Source of the DNA: Siphonodentalium dalli
Taxonomy: Eukaryota > Mollusca > Scaphopoda > Gadilida > Siphonodentaliidae
Direction of reading: 5' to 3'
NCBI GenBank assembly: GCA_032622095.1
Contig: CP136062.1
Span: 39,434,918-39,498,917 of the forward strand
Length of the DNA stretch: 64,000 nt
This document shows, piece by piece, positions 22,364-34,714 of this stretch (its first letter is position 1; the number at the start of each line of letters is the position of its first letter). The notes beneath the pieces were generated by a model. The model did no database searches, had not been told where the DNA came from, and saw nothing but the letters and a program-made list of their open reading frames with translations. The position numbers and the translations under genes are program-made.

Positions 22364-22962
22364 AAAATTGACAACTTTAAAAAAAATAACGGTACTTTTT
22401 ATGAACAACATCAGTTTGTCCTAACAGCATCATAGCAATTCAGCAGGATCCAACCGCATCATAGCACATTTGCAGGACCACTTTTCCATGGGTGTGTACT
22501 GATTCTAAAAATGATCAAATGATTTCTGTGCAAATTGTGTCTAGGTCAAACCCTATGTTGACTGGACGAACTAACGCAAAAGAAAAGAAAGTCTTACCGT
22601 GTGATAGAAAATGTAAATATTCTTCGAATAGTCCGGATGGAAATGCCGCTCTGGTTTATATCAGTTGAATTTATATGAATTTTGGAGGGCGCGGTATCGC
22701 CTCTATACATATGGTGTTCGATAATAGTTACTATTGACTATTCGTTTTTAACGGAGCCATTCAAGCACTTGCGGTTAGCCAACCCGCTATCGGATCGCGT
22801 GTCGGGCATTCCCCTAAAATAACCCAGTGATACAATGCATGCCAATTAGGCACGACACTTCAAATATATAAACGCAATTCTATACAATATTGCGTGTGTA
22901 CTTTTGCTTTGAATTAGTTTAGCATTTTAATCACAGGGACCTGTAAAGTGCCCCGCTGCGCA
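22364..22962 (+). repeat. Dispersed repeat R2, ~600 bp copy
   Basis: Same order of sequence as 35390-35980: ATTGACAACTTT, CAGCAGGATCCAACCGCATC, TTTATATGAATTTTGGAGGG, CGCAATTCTATACA and finally TTTTAATCACAGGGACCTGT. There is no conserved frame between copies; small indels shift all of them. Probably a non-autonomous element. Confidence 0.85.
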
Positions 22963-22965
22963 TAT

Positions 22966-23690
22966 AGTGTGGTCGTGGTACGCAACAAAGGGGGTCGACC
23001 CAGAAGAAATTGATAAAGAAGCGATCTTGGTGTCATTCAACGCGGGAGAATCTCTGCTACAACATATCCAAAATCCGATAAAATCCGCTTTGGGGAAAAT
23101 CCAGGATCCAAGATGGCGTCCAACATGGCCGTCCTTAATCAAAAGAGACTCTGACTGAGATTAACTCGATTATAATGAGAACAAATGTTGCATTATGTAT
23201 ACAAATGTAAACATTGTTGACAAGGTAAATTATTATACAACCTATCTATAGAAAACAATGAACTCCTCGCCCCAGATGGCCGCCAAAATGGCGGCCTAAA
23301 CTCGGAATTTCAAGTTTTTGCCTAATATCTTAAAGATCAGTTCCGGTTGTTTGATAATGGTTCAGACTGGCGACTTTGGTTAGTATTATTCATGTTAATG
23401 CAGCATTGGAGCAATGGCATATACCATAAATGGGGTCCCAGACTCATCTACACTCTCAAAAATTCGATTTTACAGAACGCCGTATAATATTCCACAAAAA
23501 TCGTCAGTGGGATTCCAGTCATATATCAACAAGAAATGGACAGAACTGTACAATGTAAGTTGGGCACACCATTATCTATGAATACTCCAACTTAATGAAA
23601 CCCAAATTGGGGATTTTTCTCAAAATGGCGGTAAAATATAGAAAATGGCGGATATTTAGAATGGTCGTCGTCGGGTTAGGCCCAGAAGGA
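22966..23690 (+). repeat. Inverted-pair repeat R3, left copy (AAGATGGCG-rich)
   Basis: It matches 26525-27225 in inverted orientation along ~700 bp. Landmarks are CGACGCGGGAGAATCTC-like text, GGATCCAAGATGGCGTCCAA, AGAGACTCTGACTGAGATTA, GATGGCCGCCAAAATGGCGG and TGATAATGGTTCAGACTG. The start (CGACCCAGAAGAAATTG) recurs a third time at 23670. The AAGATGGC/AAAATGGCGGC words resemble YY1-type sites. The frames at 22927-23158 lie in the repeat and are not genes. Confidence 0.85.
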
Positions 23691-23990
23691 ATTGGTAAAG
23701 AGGCGGTTTTGGTGCCTCTCGACGCGGGAGAATCTCGTGTATAACATATCCAAAATCCGCTTTGTTGAAAATTCAGAATTCAAGATGGCGTCCAACATGG
23801 TCGCCAATAATAATGAAAATAGCAAATAGGTAGCTATTCACGAAAACCCACTCGTCAAAACGCCAATTCCGCACAAATACACATCATTGATTGAAATCAA
23901 CATGTTTATTGTGGGTATGAGTAGCCATTCACGATTCCAAATTCTAAGATGGCTACCAAAATGGCCACCGAAAATTGTCGAAATTTAAGT
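23661..23990 (+). repeat. Partial R3 copy and further AAGATGGC words
   Basis: The first ~150 bp of R3 (GGCCCAGAAGGAATTGGTAA ... CAAGATGGCGTCCAACATGG) is repeated directly after the full copy. It is followed near 23945 by AAGATGGCTACCAAAATGGC. Confidence 0.75.
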
Positions 23991-25644
23991 TCTGCTCAGA
24001 GGAAATCCGAAACAACACTTCGGTTCTCAGCTAACGATGACATACTCATGTTGCCAATAATCTACTACCACAATCATTTCAGCGCGTAATGTTCCAGCGA
24101 AGCAGAATCTACTGCAGGATCCAACATTGTGTCCACTTATTACGAGGGACTATCTGGAAATTAATTAGAAAGAAATTTAATTAAATCTGGATTATATGAA
24201 AACACATTGTCAATATTTCTACTTATAACGACTATTCGGAACAGCAAATATATGGTCATCGGTGATCTAGTCCGGAAGCATCAGGATATAATGGGTTTCC
24301 CAGTGATGGCGAATCGGAAAAGTGGAAAGGACAGGAAGGAAGAGCGAATAATCTGGGGTTTACTTAATGGGTGGGCAAGTTGGTTATCGGAGCTAGGTAG
24401 TTTCAAAGTAAAATTATTTTCTTCAATATTAAGAGGAAAAATGAAAATTCCGCACGTACATTGTATACCCTTCACAGTCCATGTGACAATTCCGTGTCAT
24501 GCGACTGTGGGTATATACATGTGGATAGACAGTCTAGTAAATATATAGACGCACCGATATATACTACACATTGAGTGAATTTCATCAATGATATGTTGAC
24601 ACAATGTGCCCCACGGCTGGATCTGACCCGTAGGCTTAAACGTATCAACCATTTAGCCTGATGAACTGGTATTTCAAGGTTGTCATTTGATAGAAATGCC
24701 ACATGAACATGGTGATCAACAGCATGTTTGTCAAAGAAATGTGAAGAATGAACATGTTCTTTTCCGGATGCTAGACAATAAAACTGTCACATAAGGCTTT
24801 CATCCATGCTTATCAGAGCACGAAATATGTGCAAATTAATTACATAAAAACTATCTCATGCAGACGACGTACTCTAGATCTACATCAAACGTCATTTCCT
24901 ACCAACTTTTACTTTTACAGACGGTTTCGAGTTTTGAAAATCATGCTTGTCCAAGAAGATCTCCACATACTTACCGAGTCGATGTGTAAACAATGTATGG
25001 GGATAGTTTCCTCATTCGTATGTGTTTGGCACACGCATGTTCTAGGACATAAGACATCATCGTTTACCGGAGAGTTGATATCTGGGAAGAGATCAGAGTA
25101 AAACCACTTATCCTACATGTCGAAATGGGGAATCCATGGGCTACATTTAGTTCCAGCTAGTTCCAAAAATGTGCGTGCACAATCCGTTTAGCGGAAATTT
25201 ATTGTCATTATGTTTTACTATCTATGGAAACCGTCCAACTAAAGAGTTTTTTCAGTATATCTCAACCTAGCTATAAATCGGACACGTTCCTGTTTTGGTA
25301 ATATTCTTACGAGGTTGGAGAATATGAATTTTTTATACATAGTCCAGATTAAAACAATACTGTATTTAATAAGAGATATATATGCACGTAAACTCTTTTT
25401 TCGTAAAGGAATCAAAGAGCAAATATCCTATTTATGACTTCGATTGTTGTCGGATGGCCATACTGGTTGCCATCTCGGATCTTAATGTTTTCCCAAAGCT
25501 GATTTTAACAGATATCCGATAGGGTATTCCGAAGTCAAAATTGCTCGATGCTTACTTATTCTTGATCAACCTCTTTTGCGACTATCGAGACCGTGTACCG
25601 TAAGTGAAACGAAATGATGGCCGAGCCCGAATAGTTAATATTTC
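23991..25644. other. Unassigned DNA with a small hairpin
   Basis: TATACCC...CACAGTC and GACTGTGGGTATA form an imperfect hairpin at 24463-24518. The 113-residue frame at 24207-24548 runs through it and has no recognised family. A diverged, inverted R3 fragment (GCCATCTCGGATC, CCCAAAGCTGATTTTA) lies at 25450-25530. Confidence 0.45.
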
Positions 25645-26320
25645 GTCGCATCAGTGCTATAATGTCGTAACCCACATTTTCAACTTTCCAAGAAAATGAA
25701 GGTTGAAGTCTTCAGACAACATTTCTTCTAATGTTGAGAAAGCATGACGGATTGTTGTATTTATCCCAATGAAAACTGACATTAGCTGTCCATTGAACCA
25801 CATATTTGATTCTGTTTACTCCCTCGTTTTCTTTTAAAAAGCAATAACTTGTTTGGAGATACGCCTTTTTGCGTACGCCAACGACGATTGTTCCCGTGCT
25901 GTAATGAAGTTGTGCTAATAAATGCAGATTAAGCTAAATATGGTGACAATCGCATGTGTCTGTGAACTAAAAAAGTGCCTATTCTACATTATGAAAATTC
26001 ACTCAAATGATCACGTGACTAACATGGAGATACAACCTTATAGCACACATTTTAGAATTGACAAACACAAAACAGAAGTCACGTGGACAAACTGAAGCAT
26101 CCGATTGGCTGCAATTGGACATACGACCTTATAGCACGAATAATTGTACAGATCGCTGAAGATACATTTGTGACACTGGTTTGTGAGAATATTTGCCATC
26201 CAATGCAAAAACAGTTTGGCCCATCGGATTGGATTTTTTCTCACGATTCGAATGATTTCAAACACTCATTTCCCGCCAAAATGGAGTTACAACATTATAG
26301 CACTGATGCGACGAAATTTT
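25645..26320. repeat. Inverted-repeat block with three TACAACCTTATAGCAC words
   Basis: AATATTTCGTCGCATCAGTG at about 25640 returns inverted at about 26300, giving a ~35 bp terminal match. Inside the right part, the word GATACAACCTTATAGCAC and variants recur near 26028, 26125 and 26286, next to GATTGG and CACGTG words. It may be a TIR element; the target duplication is not clear. Confidence 0.5.
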
Positions 26321-26524
26321 TCCAACCCGCTGGAAGCCACCAAAAGATTGAAAATAAATAGTTTTGATGAATATGAGCCACATAGATTAGCCAACTATCA
26401 ACTGCATCCACTACTAAGTTTTTCCATAGAGCTAACATAATGGCACCACAAAGAGGTATACATTGGTATTTATTTAGTCAATGTTAATCATCAACCACTA
26501 CTTATAATGGATTGAATGACACAG

Positions 26525-27225
26525 TGAGCAATATCGCCATTTTCCATATTTTGACCGCCATTTTGGCAGCCATTTTGAGACAAAGCGTCAATTTAGGTTT
26601 CATTGAATTTGAGTATTCATAGATAATGGTATGCCCATCGTATATTGTACAGTTCTGTCCATTTCTTGTTGATATATGACTGGAATCCAAATGGCGATTT
26701 TTGTGAAATTTTATACCGCGTTCTGTAAAATCTATTTTTTGAGGTTGTTGATGAGTCTGGGACCCCATTTATGAAATCTTTCATTGCTCCAATACCGAAT
26801 TAACATGAATAAGACTAATCAAAGCCGGCAGTCTCAACCATTATCAAACAACAGGAACTGATCTTTAAGGTATTAGGCAAAAACTTCAAATTTTCGATTT
26901 TAGGCCGCCATTGTGGCGGCCATCTGGGGTGAGGGGTTCCATTTTTGCCATAAACATGTGGCATAATATTTTACCTTTGCAAAAATGTATACATTTGTAT
27001 ACATATGACAACATTTGTTCTCACACTAATCGAATTAATCTCAGTCAGAGTCTCTTTTGACTAACGGCAGCCATGTTGGACGCCATCTTGGATCCTGAAT
27101 TTTCCCCAAAGCGGATTTTAGCGGATTTTGGAAATGTTATACACGAGATTCTCCCGCGTCGAATGACACCAAAACCGCTTCGTTACCAATTTCGTCTGGG
27201 TCTAACCCTCCGACGACCACAGTAA
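26525..27225 (-). repeat. Inverted-pair repeat R3, right copy
   Basis: Reverse complement of 22966-23690 with substitutions throughout and small indels. The two copies face each other across ~2.8 kb. The 88-residue minus-strand frame at 26502-26768 is not matched by an open frame in the left copy. Confidence 0.85.
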
Positions 27226-27769
27226 TATGACTATGACTCGAGACGGGAGTCCTCACATAAAATGTATTGCTCACATACTATTATTACTATACAAGTGGAG
27301 GGGTTGTTTTGTGTTGTTTGTATTTTGTTTGCTTTGGGTAAACGATAAATGGGAGTAAAATTCTTAGATTTGGTTGTTTTTATGAGTTACTGGTAATTAA
27401 TAAGGTCCTCACATAAATTATAAGGCTAAATTAGAGCATTCGGATGCGCTCGGTTCAACCCACTCGGCGCAACTCAATGGATACTTATAACGTGCACATA
27501 CAATGTCGTACCAAAGTGTGTTCAAATAATTTAACGAGTTTCAGATATTGGGAGCTACCGATGCGCGACACGATAATTATCTAACGACGGGAAAGCTGGA
27601 TAAAGTTGTGTGAACTATATATACATGTGTGCATACATGTATCTGAGCTTGAACTTAAATTAAATTAAATGTATTATTCAAATTCATATGTACAACATCA
27701 AATATATATAACTTTTCTGTAAAAAACCAAAGTGAGTGGTTCACCTCGGGGTCTGTGGTTTCCGGGCGT
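27226..27769. other. Unassigned DNA upstream of the CR1-group element
   Basis: TCCTCACATAAA occurs twice (near 27251 and 27404). No coding pattern is recognised. Confidence 0.4.
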
Positions 27770-30700
27770 TGTCGTTTTACGTGTATACAGGAGGGATTCC
27801 AATGGCACTATTCTCACCAAGTTGATCAGTCCCAATGGCGATTAGTATAATGGCATACCGCAGTGCTATTGGAATCCACGATCTTCGCAAATGCAAGGTG
27901 AGGTACATTTAACTCGATACACACAGGGCTTCGTTATGAACTACAACACCATTCTTTTTTTGGCCGCCCTATCACTTATTATGTCGTCCGATGTGCATCC
28001 AAATCCGGGTACAATTGATCGAAACAATGAAAATTCGTTAGCTATATTTCACTATAATATCAGGAGCATACGATACAAATTGACAAAAATAGTTGGTATG
28101 ATTACCGATTTCGATATTCTCTGTTTCACGGAAACACACCTTGACCCGTCATTACCATCATGTGATATTATGGTTGATGGATATGGACCCCCTATCAGGA
28201 ACGATCGCGATTCAAACGGCGGTGGGATCTGTGTCTATTTTTCTGACCAAGTATTGTCAGAACGGCAGTCATCTCTCGAGTTTGACGACTCTATAATGTG
28301 GTTTAGAGTGATATCGAACACAATGAGATACCTTTTATAGCAGTGTAATATAGATCAGCTCAGTTATGTGCACCTAACTACTGGGGCCTCCTGGAGACTT
28401 CACTAGAATTGGCTTTAAAATTATCAAATTCCGTAATACTGGTAGGTGATTTGGACTCAAATGCTTTTGACTTGTCTTCGGATTTAAATGAAATGAAAGG
28501 CCGTCTAGTAATCAGAAATCTTATTAATGAACCTACACGCGTAACTGACAATTCGCAAAACTAGTATAGATCCGATCTTGGTAAGTGATGGCATTGTGGC
28601 TATTGATTCTGGAGTTATAGACCCAGGGGTAACCGACCATTATGGAATTTGTTGTGGAACTCGATTATACCTTAAACCCCAACTTTGAACGGCACGTGTG
28701 GAATTATGGAGCCGCTGATTTTCAGCGCGCATCACAAATAATTAAAAATAAAGACTGGCTTAAACTGACGAAAGGTTTTGGAGTAAACGAAACTGTTGAA
28801 CTGTTCACTAACGATTTTTTAACTATTATGAGAGAAACTATACCTAGTCGCGTCGTTCTCATCAGACCGAAAGATAAATACTGGTTCAACAGTGAGTTTG
28901 TAAGCAACTGAGAAAACGTGATAAACTGAGGAAAAATGCTATTCATAGCGGAAATTTAATTGATTGGAACACTTTTAAAAAGGCGCGAAATACCCTGAAT
29001 AATATGAAAAAACAGGCAAGAAAAGAATTTGAAAACAATCTTCAGCATAATCTAACATCAGCAGACTCCCCGAGGTATTTTTGGAAAATGGTTAATAATA
29101 TTCTGAACCAAACCAAAAACGGATCCCTACCCAGGTTAAGTTACCAACTGGGAACGATTCCTATGAAATTATTGTCGACGATTTATCGAAGGCAACTCTG
29201 TTAAATGACAGTTTTTTCGGCAACTCCGCGCTGCCCACCGCCAAACCAAACATTATTAAGGCTGTACCTCCCCCACCATTAGTAATGTGCCTGTGAAGAC
29301 GGGAGATATATTGGAAGCTATTATATCTCTTAAACCTAACAAGGCACACGGTCACGATGGAATAAGTGCAAGAATGCTTCTTGAAACAAAATATGCCATC
29401 GTTCAGCCCCTCAAAATTATTTTCGAATTATGTCTCAAAGAGTGTAAATTCCCCGATGAATGGAAAAAAGCTAATGTGATTCCAATATTTAAAAATGACG
29501 ATCGCTCAAATCCTAAGAATTGTAGACCGATCTCTTTACTGCCGACACTGGCTAAAGTTTTTGAAAAAGTTGTTCTTAAATATCTTTTCAAGCATTTCGA
29601 GACCAAAGGCTTCTTTACGATTTCAAATCGGGTTTCCTTCCTGGGCAATCAACTATTTTCCAACTGTTAGAACTTAACCGTTCCCTTAGCCAGGCCCTCG
29701 ATAATAAACTACATACATGTGCTGTATTTTGTGATATATCTAAGGCATTCGAGAGGGTCTGGCACGAGGGACTGGTATATAAACTTGAACGATGTGAAAT
29801 CTCCGGACCACTTCTTGCTTTCATTAATGATTATCTCGCAGATCGAAAACAAAGGGTGATGGTAAATAACACGTCTTCAGAATATAAAAAGATACTCGCT
29901 GGTGTCCCCCAGGGATATTTCTTGGCCCTTTCTTGTTCTTGGTATATATTAGTGATCTCGCTGAAAATATTAAATCTTTCACTAGAATGTATGCGGATGA
30001 TACTTGCCTCACTGCTAGCAATGAAAGTCTCCAGGACCTTGAGGATGGTGTAAATACTTATCTTAAAGACATAAATAAATGGTCAAAATAATGGCTAGTA
30101 GCATTCAATAGTAGTAAAACTAAGTCGATGACATTTTCTTATACCGGTGCCCAGCCTGACATACATATTTTTCTCAGTGGTGAACCTATAACCCAAGTAG
30201 AATCACACAAGCACCTTGGCTTGAACATACAGAGTGACCTAAACTGGGACAAACATATCAATGAGTTATCAAAGAAAATATATGGCCGCCTTGCATATTT
30301 AAGACAATTGAAATTTTCTTTAAATAGGAAAACATTAGACACAATTTATCGAGCGTACATATTGCCCCTGATGGATTACGCTGACGTTGTCTGTGACTCC
30401 GCCCCAGCAAATGTAATTTCAAAATTAGATCGCATCCAAGCGGATGCGGAATTATTACAGGTCTCACGCGATCCTTTCCTGTGAAAAACTTGCTAGTAAA
30501 ATTGGGGTGGCAAACGTTAACAAACAGAAGGAAATCTCATAGAATGAATATCATGTACAGAATAACTAATAACAAGACCCCTAAATATCTCAACAATATC
30601 TTACCCACCCGCCCCGAATCGGCTGCTAGATATGATTTTAGAGATAAAACAAGTTTTGCTCCATACTCATTCAAAAGAACTGTTCATTTTGAACACACAT

Positions 30701-31550
30701 TTTTCCCAAATACAACTAGGGAATGGAATACCCTGTCAAATAAAATAAAAGACTCATCTTCCATTAGTATTGGAACGACTAATCCAGTTCTTGCGCCACC
30801 AGACTATTTTTAATTTCGGAAATCGCGCGATAAACATCAGTCATTGTAAACATCGAAATTACTTTAGCGATTTAAACGCTGACACATTTTCTAACTTCAT
30901 ATCGGGCAACCCAAGCTGTCGTTGTGGTCACCCGGCCGAAGAAGCAAATCATAATTTTTGTGTTTGTCCATTTTACACAGATCAACGATGTTTGTTGTTT
31001 CACCAACTCGCTACCCCGGGTGTACAAACTATTAATCTCGAGAAACTCCTCCTTGGATATACTAATCTGAATAGTACACAAAACCGGAACATATTTAGGG
31101 CTGTTCAATTATACATAACCTCGACATCGCGGTTAAAACTTTATTAAACACCTTAATGTGCAAACCTACGCTGCAAAAGTAACATGTTGTATTATCACTA
31201 CATATATAGAAGGCGAAGACTCGCCTGAGCCACCGACCCACAGGACGAACCACCCCCCCCCCTAAAGTGAAATATTCACCGTTATTGTCACACTCGCGAT
31301 TATATCATTATATTGTTATAAGTGAAAAGATGTTGTACATATGAATTAAAATGTTTGTGTGTGATTATATTTTATGTTCATTTTGTGTAATACAATTATG
31401 TGGGGAGAGAGACCATTTGTAAGTTGTAAAACTTGTGTCTTGTTGTTGTAATAGTTTATTCTCAGACACAAATGTGTAACATGAGATATATAACATATAT
31501 ACAAGGTTGTGTGCACATAATTATACAGTAATACAAATAAACGAAGTCAC
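27770..31550 (+). mobile_element. CR1-group non-LTR retrotransposon, near full-length, decayed
   Basis: A ~120 bp leader precedes an ATG at 27891. Endonuclease and reverse-transcriptase segments then follow in order, in different frames, up to a stop at 31145. The region after that is AT-rich, with no clean poly-A or target duplication that I can fix, so the 3' limit is approximate. The N-terminal 2A-like motif and the C-terminal Cys/His cluster (CRCG...H...C) fit the CR1/Crack/Daphne group of aquatic invertebrates. Confidence 0.75.
27891..31147 (+). pseudogene. CR1-group endonuclease/reverse transcriptase polyprotein, frameshifted
   Basis: Segments in order: 27891-28340, hydrophobic start, 2A-like DVHPNPG, then AP endonuclease NIRSIR and FTETHLD. 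28327-28640, the endonuclease goes on in another frame with a GDLDSN box and a TDHYGI box, each next to stops. 28642-29204, linker. 29287-29670, RT with NKAHGHDGIS and NCRPISLLPTLAKVFEKV. 29670-29920, another frame, FCDISKAF and AGVPQG. From about 29915, a one-base shift, then MYADDT, the catalytic Asp pair (29990-30010). 30128-30484, thumb-like KHLGLNIQSDLNWDKHI. 30481-31147, C-terminal part with the Cys/His cluster. At least five breaks make it inactive. As a family it copies its own RNA by target-primed reverse transcription in the nucleus. Confidence 0.85.
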
Positions 31551-32080
31551 TACATGAAAGCAAGTACATAAATGCCAGTGTAAACCTGCAAGGAAATGTC
31601 AATCGACTTCAAGTATAAATATTAATAAAGCTGTGTTATTTAATTTCATTGATCTTAAGCCCTTTCGTGATGTAAATGGACAGTTTCTTCATTGTATTCT
31701 CGTTAGTGTCATTGAGAAGTTCATAAAACGCTTCATGGGAGCCAGTTTTCCATATAATTTCAGGTATGTATCGGGTCTCAATCCCGTTGCGATATTATTA
31801 AGCAATAAAATATGTTTACACTAAATGACGAAAGAGATAAATTAGGGGCTTAAATTGGGATCGACTAAGATCGAAAGCTACAATCGGCGCCTTCGATAAT
31901 CCCGGGGTTAGCCCCACAACCACCCTCTTCACATCGTATGCTACCTCTCCGGGCAGCCCTACACCCCTTATAATTATATTATGGTTCTAATTAACCACAT
32001 TGATTTACACGCAGAGCAGCTTTGTGGCGGCATGGGTGCATTATCTCACCCCACAACTTTGTTCAAACTTTTGAAAGTCC
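31151..32080. other. 3' region of the CR1-group element and flank
   Basis: A C-tract lies at about 31248-31262. The 31633-31824 frame is unrecognised. The stretch 31900-32078 is CCC/GGG-rich and ends abruptly at the truncated L1/Tx1 copy. Confidence 0.4.
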
Positions 32081-34714
32081 ATGCATTTCTTAAATTTGGA
32101 AAAGCGTAATTATATATCCAAAACCCTGACCAATCTGATAGACTCAAATGGGAAATTATTAACCTACCAAAATGACATTATTAAAGAAGCTCGTAACTTT
32201 TATCAAACTTTATACGCTTCAAAATGCACTACTCAATCCGAGACACATTTTGCCACTTTCGACAATAACGTTTTGAAACTAAATAAAGATATTTCAGATA
32301 GTATAGAAGGGCCAATCACCATACATGAACTGTCTGCAGTATTAAAACAAACAAAGAATGGTAAGACATGTGGATTGGATGGATTTCCGTATGAATTTTG
32401 GAAATTTTTCTGGCGAAAGCTTGGGCCTATTTTATGTGAATCTCTCAATGAGTCCTATAAATCAGGAGAGCTCTCCATTACACAAAAACAAGGAATTATA
32501 ACTCTTCTCCCCAAAAAAGACAAAGACAGACATCTTCTAAAAAATTGGAGACCGATTACCTTATTGAACAGCTCATATAAGCTGGCATCTGCATGTATAG
32601 CTCAGCGGATGAAACAAGTTCTCCCCCATATCATTAACGAGGACCAAACGGGTTTCTTGAAGGGCCGATACATAGGAGACAATACACGACTGATTTATGA
32701 TCTTATATACCAAACTAACTTGAAGAACATTCCTGGCCTCTTACTACTTTTAGATTTTGAGAAAGCATTTGACTCTGTATCGTGGAAATTCATGCACAAA
32801 TGTCTTGAATTTTTCAACTTTGGAGAAACGATAAAAAAATGGATTTCAATATTTTATACGAATATTAACTCTTCCTTACTCATAAATGGGCACATATCAC
32901 AATGTTTCACACTAGGTCGAGGCTGTCGGCAGGGCGATCCTATATCTCCGTACATTTTTTTGATTTGCGCAGAAATCCTAGGTCTCATGATTAGAAATAA
33001 TAAAAAAATCAAAGGAATTACCCTCGATGGTTTCGAATTTAAGTTAACGCAGTACGCAGACGACACGACACTTATTCTAGACGGTTCTGAAAGTAGTCTG
33101 AGTGAGGCTTATTCCACCCTAAATGCCTTTGCTAAAATATCGGGACTCAATCTCAATGCGAGTAAGTGTCAGGCGTCGTGGATTGGATCAATGGTGGGGC
33201 GGCAAGAAAATATATGTCCGGACCTGCATCTCACATTTGCTGACTCATTAAATCTTCTTGGAATCAACTTTAATACTACTTTAAACAAAATGTCGATTAA
33301 TTTTGAAAATAAGCTGAATGAAATTAAAAGATTAACAGAAACATGGAATCATCGACTACTTACCCCATTTGGTCGTATAACAGTTATAAAATCCATCATT
33401 ATCCCCAAATTAACTCACCTATTCATCGCATTACCTAACCCCAACAACAATTTCATGACCAAACTCGAAAAAATACTATTCAATTTTCTCTGGAATTCCA
33501 AGCGGGACCGAGTAAAAAGAAAACTCGTCTGTCAAGACCACTCTCACGGTGGAATGAAAATGGTAGATGTAAACAATTTCCTCATGTCAATGAAAATAAC
33601 TTGGGTGAGACGATTGTTATTGAAAAGTTCAAAATGGACACCCCTAACCGACCTTCCTATCACCAAAGACCACCTATTTCTGACATACAACCATGCTTTT
33701 CTAAAAAACAAAGCTAATGTCGTGAACAATCCTTTCTGGCATGACGTACTACTGGCTTTTGCAAATATGTTAGAAAAAAATAAGAAACAAAATCGATTTC
33801 AGGCATGCACTATTTGGAACAACCCCGATATAAAACTGGAAGGACATACCATTAATTTTTTTTCATGGCGAAAAAAAGGAATTATATATGTAAATGACTT
33901 GTTTCAAAGAGGTGGCATATTACACACAGAACAATCTTTATTCGAATGTTATCATATACGTACAGATTTTCTGACAATGAACAGCATCCGCCAGCAAATA
34001 ATAGCTATGTCACAAAAGCTCAACCAACCCTTATTTCGTATTGAAAGCCCTTTCCTTCCAAGTAATTTTGTTATCCCATTGAACAATACTCATGGTGGAC
34101 AGGACTTCTACAAAATTTTAAATTCAATGAATATCGTACCAAAATCCCATACAAAATGGCAGGCTGAATTTGAGGATAATGACATTCAATGGGAAAACTA
34201 CAACCGGCTTGCTTTCACCACGACGCCTGACACGAAAATCTGGTGGTTACAATATAGAATTAATCATAGAATACTTTCCACAAAGAAATTTCTTAAAATG
34301 GTCAACCTAGAACAAAATGATTTATGTAATCGCTGCGGCACAACATTTGAAGATATATCCCATATTTTTTGGGACTGTCCGCTTGTAAAAAACTTTATAA
34401 ATGATGTTACTATTTGGTGCAGATCAAATGGTATCGCCTTGTTAGCCACAAGAAAGATTGCAATTCTTGGATCCCTATCAATGGGCGGTAACTCTATGAT
34501 GAATCTGTTTTGGCTACTGATAAAACAATACATATACAAAACTAAATTTAATCCTGATATGTTATCACTAAAATCCTTTCTATCAGAACTACAATCTAGA
34601 TATTTAAAGGAGAAATTGTTGGCACAGTGCCAAATGAAATTACCCTCTTTTGAGAAAAACTGGTTTTTAATCATTGAAGCTCTTAACAAAACGTCAGAAG
34701 CAAACAAACCATGA
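32081..34714 (+). CDS. L1/Tx1-group reverse transcriptase ORF2, 877 aa, N-terminal endonuclease missing
   Basis: One uninterrupted frame. Visible in order: FLNLEKRN linker (residues 3-10); RT entry with KTCGLDGFPYEFWK (~105-118) and NWRPITLLN (~160); DFEKAFDS (225-232); GRGCRQGDPISPY (279-291); the catalytic YADD at 325-328; GLNLNASKC and LLGINF next; then a long thumb/connector, and a C-terminal CNRCG...H...C knuckle starting at Cys 749. Full ORF2 proteins of this group also carry an AP endonuclease of about 250 residues in front, absent here, so this protein could not nick DNA itself. The annotated ATG is the first in frame and probably not a native start. Family role: reverse transcription of LINE RNA at a nicked chromosomal site. 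Confidence 0.9.
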   Translation: MHFLNLEKRNYISKTLTNLIDSNGKLLTYQNDIIKEARNFYQTLYASKCTTQSETHFATFDNNVLKLNKDISDSIEGPITIHELSAVLKQTKNGKTCGLDGFPYEFWKFFWRKLGPILCESLNESYKSGELSITQKQGIITLLPKKDKDRHLLKNWRPITLLNSSYKLASACIAQRMKQVLPHIINEDQTGFLKGRYIGDNTRLIYDLIYQTNLKNIPGLLLLLDFEKAFDSVSWKFMHKCLEFFNFGETIKKWISIFYTNINSSLLINGHISQCFTLGRGCRQGDPISPYIFLICAEILGLMIRNNKKIKGITLDGFEFKLTQYADDTTLILDGSESSLSEAYSTLNAFAKISGLNLNASKCQASWIGSMVGRQENICPDLHLTFADSLNLLGINFNTTLNKMSINFENKLNEIKRLTETWNHRLLTPFGRITVIKSIIIPKLTHLFIALPNPNNNFMTKLEKILFNFLWNSKRDRVKRKLVCQDHSHGGMKMVDVNNFLMSMKITWVRRLLLKSSKWTPLTDLPITKDHLFLTYNHAFLKNKANVVNNPFWHDVLLAFANMLEKNKKQNRFQACTIWNNPDIKLEGHTINFFSWRKKGIIYVNDLFQRGGILHTEQSLFECYHIRTDFLTMNSIRQQIIAMSQKLNQPLFRIESPFLPSNFVIPLNNTHGGQDFYKILNSMNIVPKSHTKWQAEFEDNDIQWENYNRLAFTTTPDTKIWWLQYRINHRILSTKKFLKMVNLEQNDLCNRCGTTFEDISHIFWDCPLVKNFINDVTIWCRSNGIALLATRKIAILGSLSMGGNSMMNLFWLLIKQYIYKTKFNPDMLSLKSFLSELQSRYLKEKLLAQCQMKLPSFEKNWFLIIEALNKTSEANKP

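Noticed and set aside
24207-24548. 113-residue plus-strand frame
   Set aside because: It crosses a hairpin and shows no recognisable domain; probably a chance frame.
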